DNA of 64,000 nt from Streptomyces sp. L2 (lineage in GTDB: Bacteria > Actinomycetota > Actinomycetes > Streptomycetales > Streptomycetaceae): positions 6,758,001 to 6,822,000 of the forward strand of contig NZ_QBDT01000001.1 in the NCBI RefSeq assembly GCF_004124325.1, written 5' to 3'. Shown here one piece after another: positions 25,587 through 36,000 of this stretch. Numbering within the stretch: position 1 is the first letter of the stretch; each line of letters starts with the position of its first letter. Below the pieces are notes generated by a model. It was not told the DNA's origin, ran no database searches, and was given only the letters and a program-made list of their open reading frames with translations. Position numbers and translations under genes: made by a program.

Positions 25587-28500
25587 ATGACCTCCCCTGC
25601 GCGCGCCCACGACCTGATCCTGTGCCTCACCCCGTTCGGCCGGCCCGACTCCCGGCTCGCCGCCGCCGCGTGCGCCGCCGGCGGGTTCGCGGTCCTCGAC
25701 CTGGGCTGCGGCGACCGAAGATCCCGCGAGGAACTGGCCCGTTTGAGACACGCCGTCCGGGACCCCTTCGGTGTGCGGGTGGCGGGGCGCTGCGCCTTGC
25801 GCCCCGCCGACCTCGACGGTGCCCCCCACACGGTGGTCCTCGGACCCGACGCCCCCTGGACCGTCCCCGAAGTGGTGGGGGAGTACCGGGTGCTGGCCGA
25901 GGTCACGGACCTGGCGCAGGCCCGTGCGGCCCTGCGCGCGGGGGCTCACGGGCTGATCGCGCGCGGTGGCGAGAGCGGCGGCCTGGTCGGGGAGCACAGC
26001 ACCTTCGTCCTCCTCCAACAGCTCCTGGCGGAAAACGAGTTGGACCTGCCGGTCTGGGCCTGTGGAGGCATCGGGCCACGCACGGCGGCGGCGGCCGTGG
26101 CGGGCGGCGCGGCCGGAGTCGTCCTCGACAGCCAGCTGGCCCTGCTCAGCGAGTCCCGGGTCCCTGAGGCGACGCGCACGGTGCTGCGGTCCCTGGACGG
26201 TTCGGAGACGGTACGACTCGCCGGTCACCGTGTCCTGCGCCGTCGCGGACCGGACACGCCGCCCGAGCCCACCGATCCCGGTGCGGTCGCGGATTTACTG
26301 GCCACGGGCGAGCTGCTGCCCGTCGGCCAGGACGGATTCCTCGCAGCCCGGTTCGCCGAGTGGTGGGGCGATGCGCGGGGTGCCGTACGGGGCATGAGGG
26401 CCGCTGTCGAGGAGGCACTCACCGCACAGCCCGATGCCGCCGAACCGCCCGGCACCCCCGCGTCACCGGCGCAGAAGCCCGCGAAGGGGCACCGGAATTC
26501 GCGTCTCGCGGAGCCGCTCAGGACGGCGCCGGTCGCCGGGTCCGAACCGGTCACCGAGGCTGAACCGGTCACCGAGGCTGAACCGGTCACCGGGGCCGAG
26601 CCATGCGACACGGCCGAACCACCCAGCGCACTCGAACCCCCTGCCGTCCCAGCCCCCGGCGCTGCCCTGCGGCCCGGGTCGGTGATGAGTCGGGCGTTGG
26701 GGACGCGGTTGGGGGTCGCGCAGGGGCCGATGACCCGGGTCAGTGATCAGGCGGGGTTCGCCGCGGCCGTCGCCGAGGCCGGGGCGCTGCCCTTTCTCGC
26801 GCTGGCCCTCGCCGACGGTGAGCGGGCCCGGGCCATGCTCACGGAGGCCCGTGCCGTGCTCGACGGGCGGCCCTGGGGCGTGGGCGTCCTCGGATTCGCA
26901 CCCGAGGAGATCCGCGACGCCCAGGTGGAGGCCGTACGGGAACTCCGGCCCACGCACGCGATCATCGCGGGCGGACGCCCCGCGCAGGCCGCCGCGCTGG
27001 AGCGGGCCGGGATCAGTACGTATCTGCACGTCCCCTCGCCCGGGCTGCTGCGGCAGTTCCTGGCCGCCGGGGCGCGGAAGTTCGTGTTCGAGGGCTCCGA
27101 GTGCGGCGGGCACGTCGGACCACGGGCGTCCTTGCCCCTGTGGGAGGCCCAACTCGCCGTCCTGACGGACTTCTTGACCGAGGCCGAACCGGACACCGCC
27201 ACTGGACTGGAAATCTTCTTCGCCGGCGGTATTCACGACGAGCGGTCCGCGGCGATGGTCGCCGCCCTCGCCCATCCCCTGACCGCGCGGGGTGCCGCCG
27301 TCGGCCTCCTCATGGGCACCGCCTACCTGTTCACCGAGGAAGCCGTCGAGCACGGGGCCATCCAGCCCCTCTTCCAGCAGCAGGTGCTGACCGCCACCAC
27401 CACCGCGCTGCTGCGGACCGCACCCGGCCACGCCACCCGCTGCGTCCCCAGCGCCTTCACCGCCGACTACCGCGACCGGGAAGCCGCGTTACGCTCCGGC
27501 GACAGACCCGACCGCGAGGTGTGGGAGGCGCTGGAACGCCTCAACGTCGGCCGGCTGCGTGTCGCCAGCAAGGGCCTGGAGCGTGGCACGGACGGCCGGT
27601 TGACCACCGTCGATGAGGAACGCCAGCTCAGCGACGGAATGTTCATGGCCGGCGAGGTCGCCGTTTTGCGCTCGGTGACCACCACCCTCGCCGCCCTCCA
27701 CCACGCCGTCACCGACGGCGCCGCCGACTTCCTCGCCGCACGGGCCACGCGGCCGGCCGCCCGCCGGCACGCCGCGGGGGAGCGCGAGCCCGAGCCGCCC
27801 GCGCCGCTCGACATCGCGATCGTCGGCATGGCCTGCATGTTCCCCGAGGCCCCCGACCTCGCCACCTTCTGGGCACACGTCGTCGCCGGACGCGACGCAG
27901 TGACCGAGGTGCCGCCCGACCGCTGGGACGCCGCCGCGCACCACGGCAGCACCGCCTCCACCTGGGGCGGCTTCCTGCCCCGCATCCCCTTCGACCCGCT
28001 GCGCTACGGCATTCCGCCCGCCTCCCTCGGCTGCATCGAGCCGGTCCAGCTGCTGTCGCTGGAGGCCGCCCGCCTCGCCCTCGACGACGCCGGATACGGC
28101 AGCGGCGGGAGGGAGTTCGACCGCGAGCGGACCTCCGTGGTCTTCGGCGCCGAGGCGGGCAGCGACCTGTCCAACGCCGTCACCCTGCGCGCCGTCCTCC
28201 CCTCGTACTACGGCACGGTCCCCGACGCCCTCGACGAGCAACTGCCCCGGCTGACCGAGGACTCCTTCCCCGGCATGCTCGCCAACGTCATCTCCGGCCG
28301 GATCGCCAACCGCCTGGACCTGGGCGGCGCCAACTTCACCGTGGACGCCGCCTGCGCCTCCTCCCTCGCCGCGCTCGACGTCGGCTGCAAGGAACTCGTC
28401 ACCGGAACCAGCGACCTCGTGCTGTGCGGCGGTGCCGATCTGCACAACGGCATCAACGACTTCGTCCTGTTCTCCTCCGTGCACGCCCTCTCCCCGACCG

Positions 28501-31500
28501 GCCGCTCCCGCGCCTTCGACGCCTCCGCCGACGGCATCGCCCTGGGCGAGGGCGTGGCCTGCGTCGTCCTGAAGCGGCTCGCGGACGCCGAACGCGACGG
28601 CGACCGCGTGTACGGCGTGATCAAGGGCCTCGGCTCCTCCAGCGACGGCCGCTCTCTCGGGCTGACCGCACCCCGCCCCGAAGGACAGCGGGCCGCGCTG
28701 CTGCGGGCCTACCGCAACGCCGGAGTCTCGCCCGCCCAGGTCGGCCTGGTCGAGGCGCACGGCACCGGCACGGTCGTCGGCGACCGCACCGAACTCGCGG
28801 TGCTCACCGAGGTGTTCGGGGAGGCGGGCGCCGAACCCGGCCGCTGCGCCCTCGGCTCGGTCAAGTCGCAGATCGGGCACACCAAGTGCGCCGCCGGACT
28901 CGCGGGCCTGATCAAGACCACCCTCGCCCTGCACACCGGCATCACCCCGCCCACCCTGCACCTGGACCGCCCCAACCCCGCCTGGACGCAAGGTGACAGC
29001 CCCTTCGCCTTCCACACCCGGGCCCGGCCCTGGGCGTCACCCGCGCCCGAACGCCTCGCCGGGGTCAGCGCGTTCGGCTTCGGCGGAACCAACTTCCACG
29101 TGGTCCTCGCCGCGCACGACACCGCCGTACCGCCGCGCCAGACCCTGGACGCCTGGCCCGCCGAACTGTTCCTCTTCCGCGGCAAGGACGGGGCGGCCGC
29201 CCACCGGACCGTCGAGGAGATCCTCCGGGCCGCCGAATCCGGCACCCACGCCTGGCGGCTGCGCGACCTGGCCCTCGCCGCCGCCCACCGCGCGGACGCC
29301 TCCCACGATCCCGTGCGGGCGGCGGTCGTGGCCCGCGACGTGACCGAACTGACCGGCAAGCTGCGCCGCGTCCTCGCCGGGGAGAGAGACCCGGCGGAGG
29401 GAATCCATCTCGCAGCGGAGACCGCGCCCAGGGATACCGTGCCCGGGCACAGCGCGGCCGGGGACATCGCCCCCGGCGACACCGTCGCCGGGGCAGACCT
29501 CCACCGCGGCGACACCGCGCCCGGGAACACCGCGCCCGGGCACACCGCGCCCGGGAACACCGCGCCCGGGAACACCGCCCCCGGCGACACCGCCCCCGGG
29601 GCAGGCCTCCACCGTGGCGCCACTACGGCCGCCCCGCCCCCCGGCGGCAAGGTCGCCTTCCTCTTCCCCGGGCAGGGCAGCCAGCGCCCCGGGATGCTCG
29701 CCGACCTCCTGGTCACGCTGCCCGACCTGCGGCACTACCTCCACCTCGGCCGCGCGCACGCCGACACCGTGTACCCGCCGGCCGCCTTCGACGACACCAC
29801 CCGGGAACAGCGCCGGGCCGCCCTCACCGACACCCGCGCCGCGCAGCCCGCACTCGGCATCACCGGACTCGCCGCCCACGCCTTCCTCACCGCGGCCGGC
29901 GTCCGCCCGGACATGGCGGCCGGGCACAGCTACGGCGAACTGGTCGCCCTGAGCGCGGCCGGCGCCCTCGACCCCCAGGCCCTGCTCGACCTGAGCACCG
30001 AGCGGGCGGCGGCGATCCTCGCGGCGGCGGGCGACGACCCCGGCACCATGGCCGCCGTCGGAGCCGCGGCCGAGGCCGTGACGGACGTCCTGCGCGACGT
30101 CGGTGTACTCGGACCGGTGGTCGTCGCCAACGTCAACTCGCCCGAGCAGACCGTCATCTCGGGCCCCACGGAACAGGTCGCGACCGCTGTCCGGCTGTTG
30201 CGCGAGGCAGGGTTCGGGGCCCGGCGCATCCCCGTCGCCTGCGCCTTCCACAGCCCTGTCGTCGCCGGCGCGGCGAAACGGTTCGCCGGGGCACTCGCCA
30301 CCACGGCCGTCCGGACACCCGAGTTCCCCGTCTGGGCCAACCGCACGGCAGCCCCGTACCCGGCCGACCCCGACGGCGTGCGGGCCGAACTCGCCGCCCA
30401 GATCGGCGCGCCGGTCGCCTTCGCCGCCCAGATCGAGGCGATGTACGAGGCCGGTGCCCGCGTCTTCGTCGAGGCCGGCCCCGGACGGGTCCTCACCCGG
30501 CTCGTCGGACAGATCCTCGGTGACCGCCCGCACCGCACCGTCGCCGGCGAACCCGACGCCGACAGCGGACTCGCCGGCTGGCTCGACGCCCTCGCGCAAC
30601 TCGCCGTGGCAGGACAGCCCGTGCGCACCGACTGGCTGTTCCAGGGCCGCGACGCCGTCGACGCCCTGCGTACCCCGGCACCCGCACGGCCCGGCTGGAC
30701 GGTCGACGGACACCTCGTCCGCACCGCCGACGGCGCCCTTCTCCCCGGCGCCCTGGCACCGGCCCGACGCGTAGAGGAGACGACTGTGACGACGAACCAG
30801 CCGAACGGCACCCCGGCCGACCGGGACGCGCTGATCTCCGAATTCCTGCGCACCAGCCGCGAGATGATCGCCGCCCAGCGGGACGTGATGCTGACGTACT
30901 TCGGGGCGGTCCCGGGGACGGCGATTCCCGCTCCCGCCCCCAAGCCCGCCTTGCCACCGGTGCAACCCGTGGCCGAACAAGCACCGTTGCCCGAACCGGC
31001 CGCCTCGTCCGTTGCGGCAGCCGCGTCCGCCTCCTCCGCCCCGGCGGGAGCCGATGACGTGTCACGCGTGGTGCTGGACATCATCAGCGAGCGCACCGGC
31101 TACCCCGTCGACATGATCGAGCCCGACCTCGACCTGGAGGCCGACCTGAGCATCGACTCCATCAAGCGGGCCGAGATCGCCGGTGAACTCGCCCAGCGCC
31201 TCGGGATCGCCGGCGGCGCGGACCTCCTCGACGACACCGAGCTGGAGAACCTCGCCAAGGCCCGCACGGCGGCAGCGGTGACGGCCTGGCTGACAGAACG
31301 GATGAGCGGGGGAGCAGGGGCCGATCGGGACGAGGGCGGACCGCTGGACGGCGTGACCCCCGGCGGTCAGGGCGCCGCGTCGCCGGGCGGGCCGGCCGCG
31401 GGCCTCCGGGGCGGTTCCGCGTCAGACCCCGGGAAGCATAACCCTGGGGAACACAGCCCCCAGGACGCGCCCGACCGGACCGCCGGCGCCGCTCCGCCCG

Positions 31501-33014
31501 GGGCGGCCCCCGTGCGCTGCGAGCTGCGCCCGGTGCCGCTCCCTCCGCCAGACCCCACGGCCGACTCGGTCACCGTCCTTTCCGGCGGACGGTTCCTCCT
31601 CCTCGGCGACGCCGACGGCGCGGGCGACGGCGACGGCACCGCCGACGAGGTCACCGCCCGGCTCGTCGCCCACGGCGCCGACGCGGTGAGTGTCGACCAG
31701 GCGGCCCTGCTGACCGACGGGGGCGAGATCGCGGGCGCCGGGGAGATCACCGGCGTCCTGTACCTCGGTGCCCTGCCCGATCCGGGCCTGCCGGTGCTGC
31801 CGGAAGCCTTCCCCGTGCTGAAGGCGGCCCTCGCCCTGCGCCCGCGGCTGCTGCTCGCCGCCCGGCACGCCGACGGGGACGCGGCCCTGGGGTCGGCCGG
31901 GCTGCCGGGCCTGTTCCGCACCATCGCCCGCGAGTACCCGGACACCGTCGCCCGGCTGGTCACGGTGAGCGACCCGAGTCCGGCGGCCGTGGCCGACGCG
32001 CTGATCGCCGAGCTGCTCGCCCCGCAGCAGTCCGCCCCGGTCGTCCTGCGTCCGGCGCCCGGTGTCCGCCACGGACTGGAACTGGTGCCGGTGCCCCTGG
32101 GCCCGCTCGCCTCCACCGGTGCCGGCCCCGCCGGGGTCGGCGTGGCCGAGGCGGAGGCGCTCGGCCTGGACCGGGATTCCGTGGTTCTGCTCGTCGGCGG
32201 CGCCCGGGGCATCACCGCGCAGTGCGCCGTCGCACTCGCCGCCGCCTCCCGCTGCCGTATCGAGCTGGCCGGACGTACGCCCGCGCCCACCGCACCCGAG
32301 GACCCGGGGACGGCGGCCGCGCGTACTCCCGTCGAACTGCGCGCCGCCCTCGCCGCCGGCGGCACGCGGACACCGGCCGAGGTCAACCGGGACGCCGGAC
32401 TCCTCCTCGCGCAACGGGAGATCCGGGCCACCCTCGCCGAACTCACCGCACTCGGCAGCGAGGCCCGCTACCGCTGCGTGGACTTCCGGGACCGGGACGC
32501 CGCGCTCCAGGCCGTCAAGGAGATCCACGCCGAGCACGGCCGGCTCGACGGTGTCGTCTTCGCCGCCGGGGTCATCGAGGACCGGTTGATCGCCGAGAAG
32601 ACACCGGAGTCCTTCCTGCGCGTCTACGGCACCAAGACCACCGGCGCGGCGGCCCTGCTCGCCGCGCTGGAGGAACTGCCCGCCGGGCCCGCCTTCACCG
32701 TGCTGTTCGGCAGCGTGTCCGCCGTCCTCGGCAACCGGGGCCAGGCGGACTACGCCGCCGCCAACGACGCCCTGGAGACACTGGCCGCCGACTGGGCGGC
32801 CCGCACCGGGCACCGCGCGCTCACCGTCCACTGGGGACCGTGGGCACCCACCGGCACCCACACCGGCATGGTCAGCCCGGAACTCGGCCGCGAGTACGCC
32901 CGGCGCGGGGTGCGGCTCATCGACCCCGACGAGGGGACCGCCGCCCTGCTCAGGGAACTCGCCTGGGGTGATCCGTCGGCCCGTGCCGTCGTCTACACCG
33001 CGTCGGGCTGGTGA
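25587..33014 (+). CDS. iterative type I PKS subunit A (NMO-like, NMO-like, KS, AT, ACP, KR)
   Basis: 2475 residues from ATG 25587 (GGAG upstream). Domains: (1) residues 1-240, nitronate-monooxygenase-like, but GGESGGLVG has Leu133 where the second copy has His; (2) 368-705, NMO/PfaD-like flavin domain with QGPMTRVSD, ECGGHVGPR (His509) and FFAGGIHDERSA, a candidate enoyl reductase; (3) KS 739-1176 with Cys923 (VDAACASSL), His1058 and His1098; (4) AT 1355-1640, FPGQGSQ, Ser1448 in GHSYGE, and CAFHS, resembling malonyl-type ATs; (5) ACP 1826-1905, LEADLSIDSIKRAEI with Ser1858, the polyunsaturated-fatty-acid-synthase type; (6) KR 2199-2475 with GGARGIT, Ser2376 and Tyr2389. Repeats fill the linkers at residues 320-338 and 1309-1338. 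It should extend and reduce an acyl chain together with PKS-B. Confidence 0.9.
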   Translation: MTSPARAHDLILCLTPFGRPDSRLAAAACAAGGFAVLDLGCGDRRSREELARLRHAVRDPFGVRVAGRCALRPADLDGAPHTVVLGPDAPWTVPEVVGEYRVLAEVTDLAQARAALRAGAHGLIARGGESGGLVGEHSTFVLLQQLLAENELDLPVWACGGIGPRTAAAAVAGGAAGVVLDSQLALLSESRVPEATRTVLRSLDGSETVRLAGHRVLRRRGPDTPPEPTDPGAVADLLATGELLPVGQDGFLAARFAEWWGDARGAVRGMRAAVEEALTAQPDAAEPPGTPASPAQKPAKGHRNSRLAEPLRTAPVAGSEPVTEAEPVTEAEPVTGAEPCDTAEPPSALEPPAVPAPGAALRPGSVMSRALGTRLGVAQGPMTRVSDQAGFAAAVAEAGALPFLALALADGERARAMLTEARAVLDGRPWGVGVLGFAPEEIRDAQVEAVRELRPTHAIIAGGRPAQAAALERAGISTYLHVPSPGLLRQFLAAGARKFVFEGSECGGHVGPRASLPLWEAQLAVLTDFLTEAEPDTATGLEIFFAGGIHDERSAAMVAALAHPLTARGAAVGLLMGTAYLFTEEAVEHGAIQPLFQQQVLTATTTALLRTAPGHATRCVPSAFTADYRDREAALRSGDRPDREVWEALERLNVGRLRVASKGLERGTDGRLTTVDEERQLSDGMFMAGEVAVLRSVTTTLAALHHAVTDGAADFLAARATRPAARRHAAGEREPEPPAPLDIAIVGMACMFPEAPDLATFWAHVVAGRDAVTEVPPDRWDAAAHHGSTASTWGGFLPRIPFDPLRYGIPPASLGCIEPVQLLSLEAARLALDDAGYGSGGREFDRERTSVVFGAEAGSDLSNAVTLRAVLPSYYGTVPDALDEQLPRLTEDSFPGMLANVISGRIANRLDLGGANFTVDAACASSLAALDVGCKELVTGTSDLVLCGGADLHNGINDFVLFSSVHALSPTGRSRAFDASADGIALGEGVACVVLKRLADAERDGDRVYGVIKGLGSSSDGRSLGLTAPRPEGQRAALLRAYRNAGVSPAQVGLVEAHGTGTVVGDRTELAVLTEVFGEAGAEPGRCALGSVKSQIGHTKCAAGLAGLIKTTLALHTGITPPTLHLDRPNPAWTQGDSPFAFHTRARPWASPAPERLAGVSAFGFGGTNFHVVLAAHDTAVPPRQTLDAWPAELFLFRGKDGAAAHRTVEEILRAAESGTHAWRLRDLALAAAHRADASHDPVRAAVVARDVTELTGKLRRVLAGERDPAEGIHLAAETAPRDTVPGHSAAGDIAPGDTVAGADLHRGDTAPGNTAPGHTAPGNTAPGNTAPGDTAPGAGLHRGATTAAPPPGGKVAFLFPGQGSQRPGMLADLLVTLPDLRHYLHLGRAHADTVYPPAAFDDTTREQRRAALTDTRAAQPALGITGLAAHAFLTAAGVRPDMAAGHSYGELVALSAAGALDPQALLDLSTERAAAILAAAGDDPGTMAAVGAAAEAVTDVLRDVGVLGPVVVANVNSPEQTVISGPTEQVATAVRLLREAGFGARRIPVACAFHSPVVAGAAKRFAGALATTAVRTPEFPVWANRTAAPYPADPDGVRAELAAQIGAPVAFAAQIEAMYEAGARVFVEAGPGRVLTRLVGQILGDRPHRTVAGEPDADSGLAGWLDALAQLAVAGQPVRTDWLFQGRDAVDALRTPAPARPGWTVDGHLVRTADGALLPGALAPARRVEETTVTTNQPNGTPADRDALISEFLRTSREMIAAQRDVMLTYFGAVPGTAIPAPAPKPALPPVQPVAEQAPLPEPAASSVAAAASASSAPAGADDVSRVVLDIISERTGYPVDMIEPDLDLEADLSIDSIKRAEIAGELAQRLGIAGGADLLDDTELENLAKARTAAAVTAWLTERMSGGAGADRDEGGPLDGVTPGGQGAASPGGPAAGLRGGSASDPGKHNPGEHSPQDAPDRTAGAAPPGAAPVRCELRPVPLPPPDPTADSVTVLSGGRFLLLGDADGAGDGDGTADEVTARLVAHGADAVSVDQAALLTDGGEIAGAGEITGVLYLGALPDPGLPVLPEAFPVLKAALALRPRLLLAARHADGDAALGSAGLPGLFRTIAREYPDTVARLVTVSDPSPAAVADALIAELLAPQQSAPVVLRPAPGVRHGLELVPVPLGPLASTGAGPAGVGVAEAEALGLDRDSVVLLVGGARGITAQCAVALAAASRCRIELAGRTPAPTAPEDPGTAAARTPVELRAALAAGGTRTPAEVNRDAGLLLAQREIRATLAELTALGSEARYRCVDFRDRDAALQAVKEIHAEHGRLDGVVFAAGVIEDRLIAEKTPESFLRVYGTKTTGAAALLAALEELPAGPAFTVLFGSVSAVLGNRGQADYAAANDALETLAADWAARTGHRALTVHWGPWAPTGTHTGMVSPELGREYARRGVRLIDPDEGTAALLRELAWGDPSARAVVYTASGW
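26544..26597 (+). repeat. 18-bp in-frame tandem repeat in the PKS-A NMO linker
   Basis: Three units of GAACCGGTCACCGAGGCT (26544-26561, 26562-26579, 26580-26597, the last with changes), encoding EPVTEA repeats between the two NMO-like domains. Confidence 0.85.
29511..29600 (+). repeat. 15-bp in-frame tandem repeat in the PKS-A KS-AT linker
   Basis: Six units of RACACCGCGCCCGGG-type sequence, encoding (G/N/H)TAPG. The array is flanked by a longer imperfect duplication around 29476-29515 and 29581-29625 that encodes GADLHRG/GAGLHRG. Confidence 0.85.
30774..30788 (+). promoter_or_regulatory. in-frame internal ribosome-binding site and GTG within PKS-A
   Basis: GAGGAG (30774-30779), six bases, then GTG (30786-30788) in the PKS-A reading frame (residue 1734). 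It would begin VTTNQPNGTPADRDALI and give a 742-residue ACP-KR protein. The spacing is ideal, so it may be an active internal start or a relic of a gene fusion. Confidence 0.45.
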
Positions 33015-33015
33015 G

Positions 33016-36000
33016 ATGACCGGCCGTCACTCACCCGCCGCGCACGCCGCGGCGGTCGTCGGCATGGCGGTGCTGCTGCCCGGCGCCGCGGACCTCGACG
33101 TCTACTGGCGCAACCTCCGCGACGGCGTGGACGCGATCCGCGAGGTGCCCGAGGGGCGGTGGGACGCCGCCTACTACCGCCCCGGCTCCGCCACCGGGCC
33201 GGCCCTCGCCGACCAGGTGTACTGCCGGCGCGGCGGATTCGTGGACGGCCTGGCCGAGGTCGAGGTCACCCGGTACGGCATCATGCCCGCCTCGGTGCCC
33301 GGCACCGAGCCCGACCAGCTCATCGCCCTCGACGTGGCCGCCGCCGCGCTCGCCGACGCGGGCGGTGCCGATCGGCTCCCCGACCGCGACCGGATCGGCG
33401 TCGCCCTCGGCCGGGGCGGCTACCTCACCCCCGGCCTGGTCCGACTCGACCAGCGCGTGCGTACGGCAGGGCAACTCGTGCACACGCTCGGCGAGTTGCT
33501 GCCCGAACTGTCTCCTGCCCAACTGGACCGGGTGCGCCGGGCCTTCACCGACCGGCTCGGCGCGGACAGCCCCGAGTCCGCGATCGGCCTGGTCCCCAAC
33601 CTCGCCGCCTCACGGATCGCCAACCGCCTCGACCTGCGCGGCCCCGCCTTCACGGTGGACGCCGCCTGCGCCTCCTCACTGGTCGCCGTCGACCACGCGG
33701 TCGGCGAACTCGCCTCCGGACGCTGCGACATGATGCTGGCCGGCGGGGTCCACCACTGCCACGACATCACCCTGTGGAGCGTCTTCTCCCAGCTCCGCGC
33801 ACTCTCCCCGACCGAGCGCATCCGCCCCTTCCACCGCGACGCCGACGGCATCCTCATCGGTGAGGGCACCGGCGTCGTCGTACTGAAACGGCTCGCGGAC
33901 GCGGAACGGGACGGTGACCGCGTCTACGCGGTGATCCGGGGCACCGGCGTGGCCAGCGACGGCCGTACCGCCGGACTCGCCAGCCCCGATCCCGGTGGGC
34001 AGGCCCGTGCGGTGCGCCAGGCATGGCGGGCCGCCGGCCTCGATCCCACGGCGCCCGGCTCCCTCGGCCTGCTGGAGGCGCACGGCACCGCGACCCCGGC
34101 CGGTGACGGCGCAGAACTCGCCACCGTGCGCGAGGTGTTCGGGCCGGGGACGGTGAACGGTGACGGGCGTGCGGTCCTCGGCTCGGTGAAGTCGATGATC
34201 GGCCACACCATGCCGGCCGCCGGAGTGGCGGGTCTGGTCAAGGCCGCCCTCGCCCTCCACCACGGCACCCTGCTCCCGACCCTGCACTGCGACGACCCCC
34301 ACCCCGCCCTCGCCGCGACTCGTTTCCGCACGCTGGAGCGGGCCGAACCGTGGGAGACGGACCCCCGGCAACCGGTCCGGCGGGCCGCCGTGAACGCCTT
34401 CGGGTTCGGCGGGATCAACGCCCACGTGGTGCTGGAGGAGGCGCCGGGGGGCCGGCCGACGGTCCCTCTTCCCGGCCCAGTGACGCGCCCTCGGTCGGCA
34501 ATCGAAACCGAACCGGCTCGCCCAGCGGTCGATCCGGCGCGCCCGGCAGTCGATCCGGCCCGCCCGGCCGCCGATCACCTGCCGGTTCGACCGGGAACCG
34601 GTCCGATGCGACCGTCAGCCATGATGACGTCGGCTCGTACGGCAACCGGTCCGACACCAGTGCGACCGGCAGTCGTCACGACACCGGCCCATCGGATCGA
34701 GGTGCGGGTCACCGAGCCCGAGCGGGTGCTGCTGCTCGCCGCCGACGGCGCCGACCGGCTGGCGGAGCTGCTGGACCGGGACGACACGGCCGTCCTCGGC
34801 TCCGGCCTGGACCCCGCACGGGCGCACTCCGAGGCCGGTCCGGCCCGGCTCGGGATGGTCGGTCCCACCGCCAAGCGGCTGGCCCTCGCCCGGCGCGCGG
34901 TCGCCAGGGGGCGGGCCTGGCACGGCCGAAACGACCTGTGGTTCCGGCCCGCACCGCTGCTGGGGCAACGACGACCGGAAGGCAAGCTGGCCTTCCTCTT
35001 CCCCGGCCTGGAAGGCGACTTCACCCCCCGCGTCGACGACATCGCCGCCCACTTCCACTTGCCGCCTCTCCGGGGTGCCGGCGTCGACGCCGGGGACGTG
35101 GGCCGGCACGGATTCGGTGTCGTCGGCGCCGGCCGGCTCCTGGACACGGCGTTGCGCCGCATGGGGCTGGTCCCGGACGCGGTCGCCGGGCACAGCGTGG
35201 GGGAGTGGACGGCCATGGCGGTCGCCGGACTGTACTCGGGCGCTCAGGTCGACGCGTTCATGGACGGGTTCGACCCCGACACGGTGACCGTCCCGGGCCT
35301 CGCCTTCGCCGCCGTGGGCGCCGGTGCCGCACGCGTGCGCGCCGAACTCGACACGGCGTGGGCCGGTTCCGGGATCGTCCTCTCCCATGACAACGCACCG
35401 CACCAGGCGATGGTGTGCGGACCGGACGAGGCAGTCGAGGAGTTCGCCGGGCACTTCCGCGCCCAGGGCGTCCTCTGCCAGGTCCTGCCGTTCCGCTCGG
35501 GCTTCCACACCCCGATGCTCGAACCGTACCTGGAGCCCATCAAGGCCGCCGCCGGCCGCTTCCGGCTGCATCCGCCGACCGTGCCCGTCTGGTCGGGGAC
35601 CACGGCGGCGCCCTTCCCGGAGGCCGAATCGGCGGTACGGGAGCTGTTCGTACGGCACCTGCTGGAACCCGTGCGCTTCCGGCAGCTCACCGAGGCGCTG
35701 TACGCGGCCGGTCACCGCGCCTTCGTCCAGGCAGGACCCGGCCACCTGGCCTCCCTCGTCGACGACACGCTGGGGGACCGCGACCACCTGGCCGTCGCCG
35801 CGAACTCGCCGCACCGCGAGGGCATGGCCCAACTGCGGCGCGTGGCAACGGCACTGTGGACGGCGGGCGCCGCCGTGGCCCCGACCGTCCCCCACCCGAC
35901 GACCCCGAGCGTCCCCCACCCGACGCCCCCGACCCTCACTCAAGCGACGGCTCCGACCAACTTGCGGCCGACGGCCCCGACCGCTCCCCGCGCCGCCGCC

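Noticed and set aside
33016..34440. PKS-B KS as a chain-length factor (KSbeta)
   Set aside because: Active-site Cys218 and both His are intact, so it should be a condensing enzyme.
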